Source: Chloroflexota bacterium (GTDB taxonomy: Bacteria; Chloroflexota; UBA6077; FW602-bin22). Taken from it: a stretch of DNA of 64,000 nucleotides. Below are positions 23,701-31,962 of this stretch, in pieces. Every line of letters begins with the position of its first letter. Position 1 is the first letter of the stretch. Position numbers and translations under genes: made by a program. Where the stretch lies: contig SCUE01000034.1 of assembly GCA_004297775.1 (NCBI GenBank), forward strand, positions 186,001-250,000, written 5' to 3'. The notes under the pieces were generated by a model. That model saw only the letters and a program-made list of their open reading frames with translations, was not told where the DNA came from and did not search any database.

Positions 23701-25497
23701 CTACACCGCGATCTCGTGGACTGGCACATACTGTTTCGCTGTCCCAGCCAGAACTGCTCGGACGCCCTCCACAATGTGGTGCGGCATGAACGGCTCGCCG
23801 TCGTACTTGCGGATATGGCCGTCGGCCACAATGCTCGTCTCCGAGCGAAGGTACCGCGCGAACTGCCCGCTGTAATTGTTCTCGACGATGATCGTCGTCT
23901 TCGCCTGGCCGACGATGTCGATGATCGCTTCGGCATGGAGCGGCACCAGCCACTTGACCTGCAGGTTGTTGGCCGTGATGCCCTGCGCGGCGAGTTGCTG
24001 CATGGCCTCCCGGATGACACCCCGCGTCGAGCCCCAGCCGATGAGCGTCACCGGCGCGTCGACCGGGCCGAACAGCTTCGGCGCTTCGATGCGCTGAAGC
24101 ACGCCGTCCATCTTGCGCATGCGCTTCTCGTGCATGGCCTGGCGCTTGATCGGGTTCGTGAATTCGTCCGAGATGAGCACGCCATCCTCGTCGTGTTCGT
24201 CCGTCGCCACGACGTGCACGTACCCCTCGGTCCCGGGAATGGCCCGTGGCGAGACGCCGCTGGGCGTGATCTCGTACCGCTTGTACTCACCGTTGGCCGA
24301 ATGGCCGTCCGTTCCGTTGAGGCCGATAAGCTCGCCGCGATCGATCGGCACGGTGAAGTCCAGTTCGGCCGGGTCGATGCTGAACCGACCCTCCGACAGC
24401 AACAGGTCGGACAGGATGATGCCGGGGCACTGGAACCGTTCGGCCAGATTGAAGAGCTCCGGCACGACGTGGAAGCAATCCTCGACCGTTGTCGGCGCCA
24501 CGATGATGCGTGGATAGTCGCCCTGACCGGCTCCGAGAGCCTGCCACAGGTCGCCCTGCTCGGTCTTGGTGGGCACGCCGGTGGCGGGACCGGCGCGCTG
24601 AACGTCGATGCACACGACCGGCACCTCCATCATGGCCGCCGCGCCAAGCGCCTCGGTCATGAGCGCGAAGCCGCCGCCGGAGGTGGCACACATCGCCCGC
24701 GTGCCCGCGTGCGCGGCGCCGATCGCCATGTTGATCACGCTGATTTCGTCCTCGACCTGGCGGACCATGATGCCCAGTTGCCGGCCGTGCGCGGCCATCC
24801 AGTGCAGCACCCCCGTCGACGGGCTCATCGGGTAGGCGCAATAGAAACGCACGCCCGCGGCCGCGCCCCCCATGGCCAGCGCCGTGTTGCCATCCAGGAA
24901 GGCCAGCGGCTTGCCGGTATCGGGCAGCGGCGTCGGGAAGGGTCGGAAGTGGTCGTTCGCGTAGTCGTAGCCAGCCCTGGCCACGCCGACGTTTTCGGAT
25001 ATGACCGCGCTGCCCTTGCTTCGGAAGTGCCCGGCCAGGGTTTCTTCGAGGATTGTGAAGTCCACGCCCATCAGCCGCAGGCTCGCCGCCAGGGCGATGG
25101 TGTTCTGGACCAGGTCGCCCTTGACGCCCGGCGCCAGTTTCTTGACCGAGAAGGGGCAGAGTTGCACGCCGACCGCCGCTTCGCCGGGCTTGATGCGATC
25201 GGCGTTGAACAGCACCGCCGAGCCCGCGCCCATCAGCCTCAGGTGTCGGTTCATGGTGTCCTGATTGAGCGCGACCAGCAGGTCCAGCTTGTCGCCGTGG
25301 CTCAGGATCGGCTCGTCACTGGTCCGCAGCGTCAGGAAAATATGACCGCCGCGGATGATCGATTGGTAGGCATCGTAGACGTTCACGTGGAGTCCGCGCC
25401 GGACCAGGATGCGGGCCAGGATGTTGCCGGGGGTGGCGATGCCCTGGCCGGCCGCTCCGCCGATGGCGATTGCTAGATCGACTGTGCCCATAGCCAT
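23701..25497 (-). CDS. korA: 2-oxoacid:ferredoxin oxidoreductase, fused gamma-alpha subunit
   Basis: A 598-residue chain. Residues ~5-190 are the gamma domain (VDLAIAIGGAAGQGIATPG, then RGGHIFLTLRTSDEP). Residues ~215-595 are the alpha domain with YPMSPSTGVLHWM, QVEDEISVINMAIGAAHAG and TSGGGFALMTEALG, the pyrimidine-binding and CoA-facing motifs of KorA. The start ATG 25497 (or 25491) is chosen because upstream residues lack similarity. Having this enzyme together with NifJ means the cell can oxidise both pyruvate and 2-oxoglutarate with ferredoxin, as in anaerobic or reversed TCA metabolism. Confidence 0.92.
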   Translation of the reverse strand: MAMGTVDLAIAIGGAAGQGIATPGNILARILVRRGLHVNVYDAYQSIIRGGHIFLTLRTSDEPILSHGDKLDLLVALNQDTMNRHLRLMGAGSAVLFNADRIKPGEAAVGVQLCPFSVKKLAPGVKGDLVQNTIALAASLRLMGVDFTILEETLAGHFRSKGSAVISENVGVARAGYDYANDHFRPFPTPLPDTGKPLAFLDGNTALAMGGAAAGVRFYCAYPMSPSTGVLHWMAAHGRQLGIMVRQVEDEISVINMAIGAAHAGTRAMCATSGGGFALMTEALGAAAMMEVPVVCIDVQRAGPATGVPTKTEQGDLWQALGAGQGDYPRIIVAPTTVEDCFHVVPELFNLAERFQCPGIILSDLLLSEGRFSIDPAELDFTVPIDRGELIGLNGTDGHSANGEYKRYEITPSGVSPRAIPGTEGYVHVVATDEHDEDGVLISDEFTNPIKRQAMHEKRMRKMDGVLQRIEAPKLFGPVDAPVTLIGWGSTRGVIREAMQQLAAQGITANNLQVKWLVPLHAEAIIDIVGQAKTTIIVENNYSGQFARYLRSETSIVADGHIRKYDGEPFMPHHIVEGVRAVLAGTAKQYVPVHEIAV

Positions 25498-25742
25498 TGT
25501 CTCCAGTTCGCAATACGCGCGTCGGGGTGCCAGGTTTCCTGGGAGCGATGATCTCGGTCGCCGCCGGCTGGTGTCGCCCCTGGCGACAACCTGGCGTAGT
25601 CGTGAACGAATGTTGGCAGTAGAGCAACCCCGTTTCCGTGGACGAGAGATGCTACGCGACCGACGAAGGTTGGGGCCACATTGCGAGGCCGCGCGCGTGA
25701 TTACGCTGTCGATGGAGACGCCGTAGTACGCGCGCACCGTGG

Positions 25743-25979
25743 ATTGCCGGCACCGGGCTGGAAGTATGGGACGTCATCCGCTCGTACCGCGATTTGAACG
25801 AGGAGTGGGAGCAGCTCCGCGCCGCGTTCGCGAGCCTTTCGGAGACGCAGCTTCGCGCCGCGATCGCCTACTCACGAGCGTACCCGGAGTACATCGACCG
25901 GTGCCGGCGGCGCGATGAGCGCCACACCGCGGAGAGGCTCTGGCGGGAGAATCCTTCGACGCGTCCGCCCTGGCGCTGA
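25743..25979 (+). pseudogene. DUF433-type antitoxin, N-terminally truncated
   Basis: The frame reads IAGTGLEVWDVIRSYRDL, then LSETQLRAAIAYSRAYPEYID and ends RPPWR, matching the C-terminal three quarters of DUF433 antitoxins (IAGT, W.V, helix-turn-helix style LSETQL). The usual N-terminal part (ending in GGRPR) is replaced by unrelated Arg-rich sequence with no start codon. The stop touches the start of a DUF5615-like frame at 25980, the normal arrangement of this toxin-antitoxin type. Confidence 0.6.
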
Positions 25980-26060
25980 GTGCGGTTCTGCCTCGACGAG
26001 ATGTTGCCGACGGCATACCCGGCTATTGCGTCGACTTCTTGTAGTCGGAGGTCCGGGACC
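25980..26060 (+). pseudogene. Relic of DUF5615 PIN-like toxin N-terminus
   Basis: GTG at 25980 directly follows the DUF433 stop and opens with VRFCLDEMLP, the typical start of DUF5615 proteins (RFLLDEHLP with the catalytic Asp). Within about 20 codons the match is lost, and the sequence runs into the palindrome and the ATPase gene. Indicates that the toxin was destroyed, perhaps when the downstream gene arrived. Confidence 0.5.
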
Positions 26061-26134
26061 AGGACGGAGACGAGGCGTCGCATTGCCCGGATGGCGACCA
26101 CCGCGAACCGTTCGCGGGAGCAGGCAATCAGTCT

Positions 26135-26174
26135 TTTTTTGCCAGAATCGGTTATAACCAGATCTGGCAAAAAA
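26135..26174. repeat. 40-bp nested palindrome upstream of an AAA ATPase gene
   Basis: Outer arms TTTTTTGCCAGA (26135-26146) and TCTGGCAAAAAA (26163-26174) are perfect inverted repeats; they enclose the perfect palindrome GGTTATAACC (26150-26159) with three-base spacers. AT-rich tails in a GC-rich genome make it stand out. It could be an operator, a target or end sequence of a mobile unit, or a bidirectional terminator. It sits 21 bases before the ATPase start. Confidence 0.8.
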
Positions 26175-26195
26175 CAACTGATTGGAACGGGCGAG

Positions 26196-27917
26196 ATGAA
26201 CGGGAACTACGCCGACCCCGTCTTCGTGAATCGTCGGACCGAGCTCCAACTGTTCAACGACGTACTCACGGCGCTCGGTGCCGGCGAGCGTCGTCACCTC
26301 GCGCTCCTCGGCCTCCGGCGCATCGGCAAGACCATCCTGCTCGACGAGGTTCGGGCACGTCATCCCGACGCCTGCATCGTCAAGATCGCGATCGATACCG
26401 TCGTGGCGACACCCGAAGGTTTTGCCCTCGACATCGCCGCCCTGGTGCTTCAGGGTGCGTTGCGCGCGCGTGGGCACCCGCGCACGGTGACGACGCAGCC
26501 ACGGTCGCTCGCCGCCGCGGCGGGCCTACTCGGCTCCGGCGTCACGGACCACCTCGACGAGCTGCTCGGACTCGTGGATCCCGCCTTCGGCGGCGAGAAG
26601 CGCTCGTACGGACAGCTCCTCAACAAGGTGTTCGCCTTCCCGGCCGTGGTATCGGACGCGGCGAACGTCCCCATCCTGATGATGCTCGACGAGTTCCAGG
26701 ACATCCGCAAACTGCTGCGATTCCCCGGGACCGACACGCTATGGGCGGCGTTGCGTGAAGCGCTCGATCGCCGCGGACGCGTCGCGTTCGTCGTCGCGGG
26801 GTCGATCGTCACCGCGATGCGCGCGATCCTCCACGAAGGGAACGACCCGCTGTTTTCACGGTTCCAGGAGGTGCCGCTGCCGCCGTTCGGCCCCGAGGAC
26901 ACCCGCGAGCTCGCGGAGGGTGTGTGGTACCGCATCGGCCTCCGATGGGATCAGAACGCGTCTCAGCGCGTGCATACGCTCTCGCAGGGCTTCCCACTCT
27001 ACGCGCATGTGCTGGCGCGCGAAGCGATCGAACCGGCGCGGGCCGCCGGTGGCCCGGTGCTGGGGGAGCACGTCGACGCCGCGTTCGAGCGGCAAATCTT
27101 CGACCGCAACAGCCAACTCTCCCTGTACATGCAGTACCTCCTGGAACACGCGCTCCACGCTGTCCAAGGAGAGAACATTCCCGAAGCGGTGCTTCGCACT
27201 CTGGCTCAGGCCGAGGGCCGCCGCCTGAGCGATCTGGCGCGATCGGTCCATCGACCCGCGCCGCAGCTCGGGCGCGTCGTTCAACAACTCATCTCGATCG
27301 ATATCCTGCGCCGAGATGCGGACGGCGCGCTCTGGTTCGCCGATCCGGTGTTCCCGCTCTGGCTGGCCACCGAACGCGATCGACAAGAGCCTGGATTGGC
27401 GCTCAGAGATCCGCGGACACGCGAGCGAGTGATGGAAACGCTGGCCGAGCGATTGCGCGCCCTTCAAGGCGCGATCGGCCCGTTGTTCGAGCGCCGAGTA
27501 CATAACATCGCGCGACAATTCCGTGGTCAGACGGTATCGCGCAATCTCTTCGGCCTCGACGGTGGGACCATCGCACTCCCCAGCGTGACAGACGTCCACA
27601 ATCTCCACGTTGCCGATCCCGATGGGTTGGTTGGCGCCGCCAGAAGCACAACGGAGATCGACGGTGTCACCGTCGGATCAGAGTTCTGGCTGATCGAGGC
27701 GAAGCGCGTGCGACATGCGGTCACCGTGGCCGTGGTGGCGCGCGTCCTGAAGAAGCGAGTGTTGGTCGAACGCGCGCACGATCGAAAGGTCGATCGTGTC
27801 TGGATCGTGTCGGACGCCGGGTTCCGTACCGACGCGCGCGACCTGTGCGAACGAGAAGGTGTCCTTATGACCGGGGCGCGCGAACTGACGCGATTGGAGC
27901 GTGCCGTCGCCTCGTGA
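26196..27917 (+). CDS. Archaeal-type AAA ATPase with C-terminal PD-(D/E)xK-like domain
   Basis: A 573-residue protein from ATG 26196. Walker A is GLRRIGKT at 39-46, Walker B PILMMLDEFQ at 159-168; a winged-helix region follows (residues ~330-390, LSDLARSVHRPAPQLGRVVQQL) and the C-terminus has EIDGV...WLIEAKR near 490-504, a DUF234-like PD-(D/E)xK nuclease core. This architecture (ATPase_2 plus wHTH plus nuclease) is frequent in archaea and thermophiles as lone, mobile-looking genes of unknown role. It lies behind a 40-bp palindrome and beside a broken toxin-antitoxin pair. A defence or mobile-element function is inferred, not shown. Confidence 0.75.
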   Translation: MNGNYADPVFVNRRTELQLFNDVLTALGAGERRHLALLGLRRIGKTILLDEVRARHPDACIVKIAIDTVVATPEGFALDIAALVLQGALRARGHPRTVTTQPRSLAAAAGLLGSGVTDHLDELLGLVDPAFGGEKRSYGQLLNKVFAFPAVVSDAANVPILMMLDEFQDIRKLLRFPGTDTLWAALREALDRRGRVAFVVAGSIVTAMRAILHEGNDPLFSRFQEVPLPPFGPEDTRELAEGVWYRIGLRWDQNASQRVHTLSQGFPLYAHVLAREAIEPARAAGGPVLGEHVDAAFERQIFDRNSQLSLYMQYLLEHALHAVQGENIPEAVLRTLAQAEGRRLSDLARSVHRPAPQLGRVVQQLISIDILRRDADGALWFADPVFPLWLATERDRQEPGLALRDPRTRERVMETLAERLRALQGAIGPLFERRVHNIARQFRGQTVSRNLFGLDGGTIALPSVTDVHNLHVADPDGLVGAARSTTEIDGVTVGSEFWLIEAKRVRHAVTVAVVARVLKKRVLVERAHDRKVDRVWIVSDAGFRTDARDLCEREGVLMTGARELTRLERAVAS

Positions 27918-27963
27918 CGCGGCCAAGAAGAGAAAACTGAAGAAGAACGAGGGCTTCGCCCTC

Positions 27964-28123
27964 GTGCTCCCGCTGGGGAGCGAAGCGACGAAGACGGATC
28001 TCGCGGCTCCCGTTTGGGAGTGAAGCGACGAAGACGGATCTCGCGGCTCCCGTTTGGGAGTGAAGCGACGAAGACGGATCTCGCGGCTCCCGCCGGGGAG
28101 CGAAGCGACGAAGACGGGGCTCG
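27964..28123. repeat. Four tandem 40-bp repeats
   Basis: Period is exactly 40 bases (copies near 27964, 28004, 28044, 28084); the middle two are identical and the outer ones diverge slightly. Each unit contains a small hairpin (CTCCC-GTTT-GGGAG) followed by GAAGCGACGAAGACGG. There are no unique spacers, so it is not a CRISPR. It lies between the ATPase gene and convergent minus-strand genes. Confidence 0.85.
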
Positions 28124-28249
28124 CGCGAAGATGACGGCGCGGAAGCGCATAATGCGCTCCGGAATGACGGGACCGTGACCCGCCGCGCCGTTCGGACGCG
28201 ACACCGCGACATCACAAGGACGGGCGGGACGTCGGCAGTCCCGGAGGTC

Positions 28250-28753
28250 TCAGCGCACGACGACGGCGGCCATCTCAAATGTGAGATTCTGCCCGGCGGC
28301 GGTCCGCAGGATCACTCCGCGCACGATCGGCCCCAGGCCTTCTTCGCCGTGCGCGGCCGGATCGACCTGAACGTCCAGCCGGGCCGCGCCGGTGTCCAGC
28401 CGCGTCCGCGCCGCTCGGCTCGAATCCGATCCGAGCGTGCTCGCCCAGGAGCCGACCCGATCCGCCTGCACGAGGCGGGCCTTGGTACACATTCAGGTCG
28501 AGCCGAGCTCGGCGATCTCGACCGCTCCGTTCACCGTCAGCGGAAAGCTGGTCGTGACGACTCCGCCGCCGAACTTCACCGTCCCGAAGTCGTGGCGCGT
28601 CCGCTCGGCCTGCAACACACCATCGACGGGCGCGCCGCAGGCGACCGCGACCGCCAGCGCGGTTGCGGCGGCGATCGCGACCAAGATTGGCCGACGACCG
28701 GTGCGCTGTGTGCCATCGCGGTCACGCGCGACGGCCGATTGGACGTGCGCCAC
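28250..28753 (-). CDS. DUF1573-like lipoprotein with in-frame TGA (possible selenocysteine)
   Basis: GTG at 28753 opens a signal sequence ending in a lipobox (AVAVAC), then HDFGTVKFGGGVVTTSF, the start of a DUF1573 β-sandwich. At 28495-28493 a TGA stands exactly where the family has the first Cys of its CxCT motif: the frame reads LGST-TGA-MCTKARLV and continues with a good family C-terminus (VDPAAHGEEGLGPIV, then VILRT). Either TGA encodes selenocysteine or the gene is a nonsense mutant of about 167 codons. A 6-bp hairpin 14 bases downstream (28462-28478) suits a bacterial SECIS. It follows a 74-codon gene by 14 bases. Confidence 0.55.
28462..28478 (-). promoter_or_regulatory. Candidate bacterial SECIS hairpin
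   Basis: On the minus strand, CCGCCT pairs perfectly with AGGCGG around the 5-base loop CGTGC, beginning 14 bases after the in-frame TGA. The G in the second loop position lies 22 bases after TGA, inside the window commonly accepted for bacterial SECIS elements. A 6-bp stem in GC-rich DNA can also arise by chance. Confidence 0.3.
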
Positions 28754-28767
28754 AAACAGTCGTGGCC

Positions 28768-28992
28768 CTACGCGACGAGCGCGATCTCCGTCCGCGTGCC
28801 CTGGATACTCAGCCACTCTGGCAGCGCCGGCACGAGCCGATAGACGGCCACGCGTCCATCGCACGATGCCGGCAAAATCGCTTCCTCGTCCAGGACGATG
28901 CGCCGTTCCACCCATATGTCGATGCGAATATAGGTCCCAGGCGGCGCCGGCTGCCCAGCCGAAAAGACGAACTCGTCGTCCACCTGATCCAT
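28768..28992 (-). CDS. Hypothetical 74-residue protein
   Basis: The sequence DEFVFSAGQPAPPGTYIRID resembles the start of short YjzC-like and response-associated proteins (phenylalanine, Gly-Gln, Ala-Pro-Pro-Gly-Tyr), followed by a β-rich rest with AILPASCDGRVAVY. No membrane segment. It precedes the DUF1573-like gene by 14 bases on the same strand and starts 128 bases after the kinase gene stop. Role unknown. Confidence 0.5.
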   Translation of the reverse strand: MDQVDDEFVFSAGQPAPPGTYIRIDIWVERRIVLDEEAILPASCDGRVAVYRLVPALPEWLSIQGTRTEIALVA

Positions 28993-29120
28993 CGCATGAC
29001 AGCCTAGGTCCGAGCCGCGATCGTGTCGTCAGGGAAAACCAGTAGTCATAACGTGAGTCGCGCCTCGTACCGTCGGCGCAATGCTCCGACTCCACGCTCT
29101 TCCCCCGTCTCGTTCCCCGC

Positions 29121-30266
29121 CTACTCCGCTTCCGCGGCGTCCAACACGCGCGCCACCAGGCGCGTCCCATTGCCGGGCCGGGAGATGATCCGAAGTTCAC
29201 CCCCGGCCAGGCTGAGCCGCTGGCGCATCCCGGCCAGGCCGAGCGACCGTCCGGCCTCGGCGCGTTCGACGTCGAATCCCTTCCCATCGTCGGTCACGGT
29301 CAGTTCGAGCGTGTCACCGGCGCGACGCAACGTCACGTCGATTCGGCTCGCGCCGGAATGATGCGCCGCGTTCGCGACCGCTTCCTCGGTCACGCGGTAG
29401 AGGGTGATGCCCGCCGGCGATGTGCCGCGCCCGGGCATTTCGATCGCCTCGAACGACACCGGCAGCCCCAGCGTCGTCGACCAGCGCAGGCTGGCCGATC
29501 GCAACGCTGGCACCAGCCCCAGATCGTCCAGCGCGCTCGGGCGGAGCCCCTGGGCGCGCCGCAGCACCAACTCCTGCGCCCCACGAATCAGGTCGACGAG
29601 GCCACTGGCCCGCGTCCGCGCCGCCGCGAGGTCCAGGTCGGCGCTATCCAGCAGAGTTCGGATCGAGTGCAGCCCGACCGACAGGGCGGTGAACACCTGT
29701 CCGATTTCCTCCCGCAGCTCGGCCGCGACCACCCGCCGTTCGTCCTCTCGCGCCTGGATCTCGCGCGCGCTCAGGTCGCGCAATTGTCGCGCCGCCGCCT
29801 CAATCTCGCGTCGCTGCGCGTCGTGGGCGTTCAGAATCCGATTCGTGAGCGCGCTGATGCGTTCGGTCTGCGGGTCGCGCACTAACCCCAGCGTCGAGCG
29901 CGCCTCGTGATCGCCCCGCTCCACCGACGCGGCCACTCGTTCGAGTTCGCGCAGCGGCGCCAAGGCCGACCGGACGACGACCGCGTTCACGGCGATCGCG
30001 GTGCCCAACGCGATCGCGGCGATGATGCCCGTCCACGCGTACGACACCGCCAGCGGCAACTGAGGCGAACGGTCCAGCAGCCAGAGGAACGCCACGACAC
30101 AGCCGGTGCCGATCGCGGCGTTGGCGAATACGATCTTGGCGGCGAGCGGAATGGCGAAGAACGCCTGTGCCAGCCGCGCGGCCGGTCCAGACGCGAACAT
30201 CCGAGGGATCGTGCCGGCTGTCGCGGCCTGGCCCTGGCCGCGCTCCGACGTGATCGGCGGCGTCAC
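29121..30266 (-). CDS. NarL-family-type sensor kinase lacking the phospho-acceptor His
   Basis: A 381-residue protein with two transmembrane segments (about 38-62 and 76-98), a HAMP-like linker, a HisKA_3 region and an ATPase domain. The ATPase motifs are intact (EEAVANAAHHSG, DDGKGFD, GLAGMRQR). In HisKA_3 the expected ELHDE reads AAELREEIGQ: residue 185 is Arg (codon CGG at 29714-29712), so the phosphorylated His is absent. The start overlaps the stop of the response-regulator gene (ATGA). It may signal without autophosphorylation on this site, use another His, or act as a phosphatase or pseudokinase. Confidence 0.8.
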   Translation of the reverse strand: MTPPITSERGQGQAATAGTIPRMFASGPAARLAQAFFAIPLAAKIVFANAAIGTGCVVAFLWLLDRSPQLPLAVSYAWTGIIAAIALGTAIAVNAVVVRSALAPLRELERVAASVERGDHEARSTLGLVRDPQTERISALTNRILNAHDAQRREIEAAARQLRDLSAREIQAREDERRVVAAELREEIGQVFTALSVGLHSIRTLLDSADLDLAAARTRASGLVDLIRGAQELVLRRAQGLRPSALDDLGLVPALRSASLRWSTTLGLPVSFEAIEMPGRGTSPAGITLYRVTEEAVANAAHHSGASRIDVTLRRAGDTLELTVTDDGKGFDVERAEAGRSLGLAGMRQRLSLAGGELRIISRPGNGTRLVARVLDAAEAE

Positions 30267-30922
30267 CCGACCAGGAGACCGTGAGTCCGCGCGTAGCGGA
30301 CCAGTTCGGCCCGCTTTCGCAGCCCCAGCTTGTCGAGAATGTGCGCTCGGTGCGTCTCGACCGTCTTGACGCTGATCACGAGCGCGTCGGCGATCTCCAT
30401 GTTGGTGTAGCCCTGGGCGAGCAGCCGCAGAACCTCCTCCTCGCGCGCGGTCAGCCGCTCGATCGGGCCGACCAATTCGCCGCGGTCACGCCGCGCCACG
30501 TAGTCGGCGACGATCGAGCGAAAGGCCGTCGGGGCCAGAAACGTCTCCTCGGAGATCACCGAGCGAATCGCGTCGATGAGGTCCGTCTCGGCCGCGCGCT
30601 TCAGGACGTAGCCGGCCGCTCCGGCGTCGAGCGACTGGTAGAGGTATTCCGGATCGTCGTGCATCGTCAGGATCAGCACGCGGACGCCGGGGACGCCGCG
30701 AATGATGCGCCGGGTCGTTTCCAGACCGTCGATTCCCGGCATCGTGATATCGATCAGGGCCACGTCCGGCTTGAGGACCGCGATCGCGTCGACCGCTTCC
30801 TCGCCGTCGCCGGCCTCGCCGATGACCTCGATTCCGGTCTCCGTCGCGAGGAGCGCCTTCAGGCCAGCCCGCAGGACGGCGTGATCGTCGCAGAGGAAAA
30901 CTCGAATCGACACGGCGCCCAC
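30263..30922 (-). CDS. NarL/FixJ-family response regulator
   Basis: A 219-residue protein: receiver domain with DDHAVLRAGLKALL at the start, phospho-Asp in VALIDITMPG near residue 58, conserved Thr/Lys later (LTMHDD, VLKRA), and a C-terminal LuxR-type helix-turn-helix (LTAREEEVLRLLAQGYTNMEIADAL). It is the second gene of a three-gene operon: one base after the universal-stress gene and overlapping the kinase start by four bases. Its partner kinase lacks the usual acceptor His, so it may receive phosphate from elsewhere, for example acetyl phosphate. Confidence 0.92.
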   Translation of the reverse strand: MGAVSIRVFLCDDHAVLRAGLKALLATETGIEVIGEAGDGEEAVDAIAVLKPDVALIDITMPGIDGLETTRRIIRGVPGVRVLILTMHDDPEYLYQSLDAGAAGYVLKRAAETDLIDAIRSVISEETFLAPTAFRSIVADYVARRDRGELVGPIERLTAREEEVLRLLAQGYTNMEIADALVISVKTVETHRAHILDKLGLRKRAELVRYARTHGLLVG

Positions 30923-30923
30923 C

Positions 30924-31865
30924 TCACGTTGCCGGGCTCGGCGCGCGCGCGTGTTGTGACGATTGCTCGACGACCGTTGCGCCTTCGCCGGCGTGGAGCG
31001 GATGGATCAGCAGGACCGGCCGCCGGGCGTGCGTCACGATCTCGGTCGCGATCGACCCCATCGCGAAGCGGCCCAAACCGCCGCGACCGTGGGTGGCCAG
31101 CACGATCACTGCCGCGTTGGCGCTCTCCGCCTCGTCCAGAATCACGTGCGTTGTCGGTCCGACGACGACGACTCCGCGCGCGTCCACCCCGGCGCGCTGG
31201 ACTTCGGCCGCCAGATTGTCCACGTACTGCTGGGCGTCGTCGCGCATCTCGTCGATCGTGGTGAGCGATGGCGCCAGACCGTGGAGCGGCGCGGGATCCC
31301 AGAACACGGCCCGCGTGATCACCAGCGACGCGACCATCTCGCGGGCCATCTCCGCCGCGTGAGCCAGAGCGTGCTCGGCGAACGGCGAGCCATCCACCGC
31401 GACGACGACGCTATCGCCGTCCAATCGGGCGTGGTGCTCGGCGCGTGCCGGCACCAGCAATATCGGCACCGACGATCGACGCACGACCGAGTCGGCCACC
31501 GAGCCGTGAATCAGCCGACCGACCCCGCCGCGCCCGTGCGTCGCCATCACGATTATCTCGGCCCGCCAGAGCCCGGCCTGCTCGACGATGCGTTCGGCCG
31601 GATCGCCGGCGCACGCCTCGCAAATGGCCGCCTCGCCCTGCGCGCGCAGCCCCGCCGCGATGTCGTTCAGGTATTTCTCGGCCGCCTCGACCGCCGCGGC
31701 CTGGCGCGTGTGTTCCTCTGGCGGCGAGGCGTGGACGACGCGTGTCAGGACGATCGAAGCCGACATCGCGCCGGCGAGCCGTCGAGCCGCCTCAATCGCT
31801 CGCTCGGACAGGTCGGACCCATCGAGCGGAACGAGAATCGCTCGGGTCACCGAATGCCTCATCAC
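30924..31865 (-). CDS. Tandem universal stress protein (two UspA domains)
   Basis: A 313-residue protein with two UspA copies. The first begins ILVPLDGSDLSERAIEAA and ends with MATHGRGGVGRLIHGSVADSVV; the second begins VVVAVDGSPFAEHALAHA and ends with LATHGRGGLGRFAMGSIATEIV. Both carry the ATP-binding GxxGR/GSxxxxI pattern, so ATP-binding is expected. First gene of an operon with the response regulator (one-base gap) and kinase, suggesting a redox, hypoxia or stress circuit close to the copper/NirK block. Confidence 0.9.
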   Translation of the reverse strand: MMRHSVTRAILVPLDGSDLSERAIEAARRLAGAMSASIVLTRVVHASPPEEHTRQAAAVEAAEKYLNDIAAGLRAQGEAAICEACAGDPAERIVEQAGLWRAEIIVMATHGRGGVGRLIHGSVADSVVRRSSVPILLVPARAEHHARLDGDSVVVAVDGSPFAEHALAHAAEMAREMVASLVITRAVFWDPAPLHGLAPSLTTIDEMRDDAQQYVDNLAAEVQRAGVDARGVVVVGPTTHVILDEAESANAAVIVLATHGRGGLGRFAMGSIATEIVTHARRPVLLIHPLHAGEGATVVEQSSQHARAPSPAT

Positions 31866-31962
31866 CTGTCTCCCCGCGCGAGGCCGCCATCAGCGCCACC
31901 TCGCCCTTCGATGCGTATCGTCGGATGGCATCCCCTTGTCCGGCGTCCGGGCTTTTCCCTGA

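Noticed and set aside
22726..25476. A 916-codon open frame on the plus strand antisense to korAB
   Set aside because: GC-rich codon bias leaves the antisense frame open; the translation is His/Arg/Asp-rich without any motif, whereas korAB on the other strand has clear family signatures.
27964..28123. CRISPR array
   Set aside because: The 40-bp units are contiguous without spacers and no cas genes are present.
29390..29910. Short plus-strand frames antisense to the sensor kinase
   Set aside because: They are shadows of the kinase codons and have no start signals.
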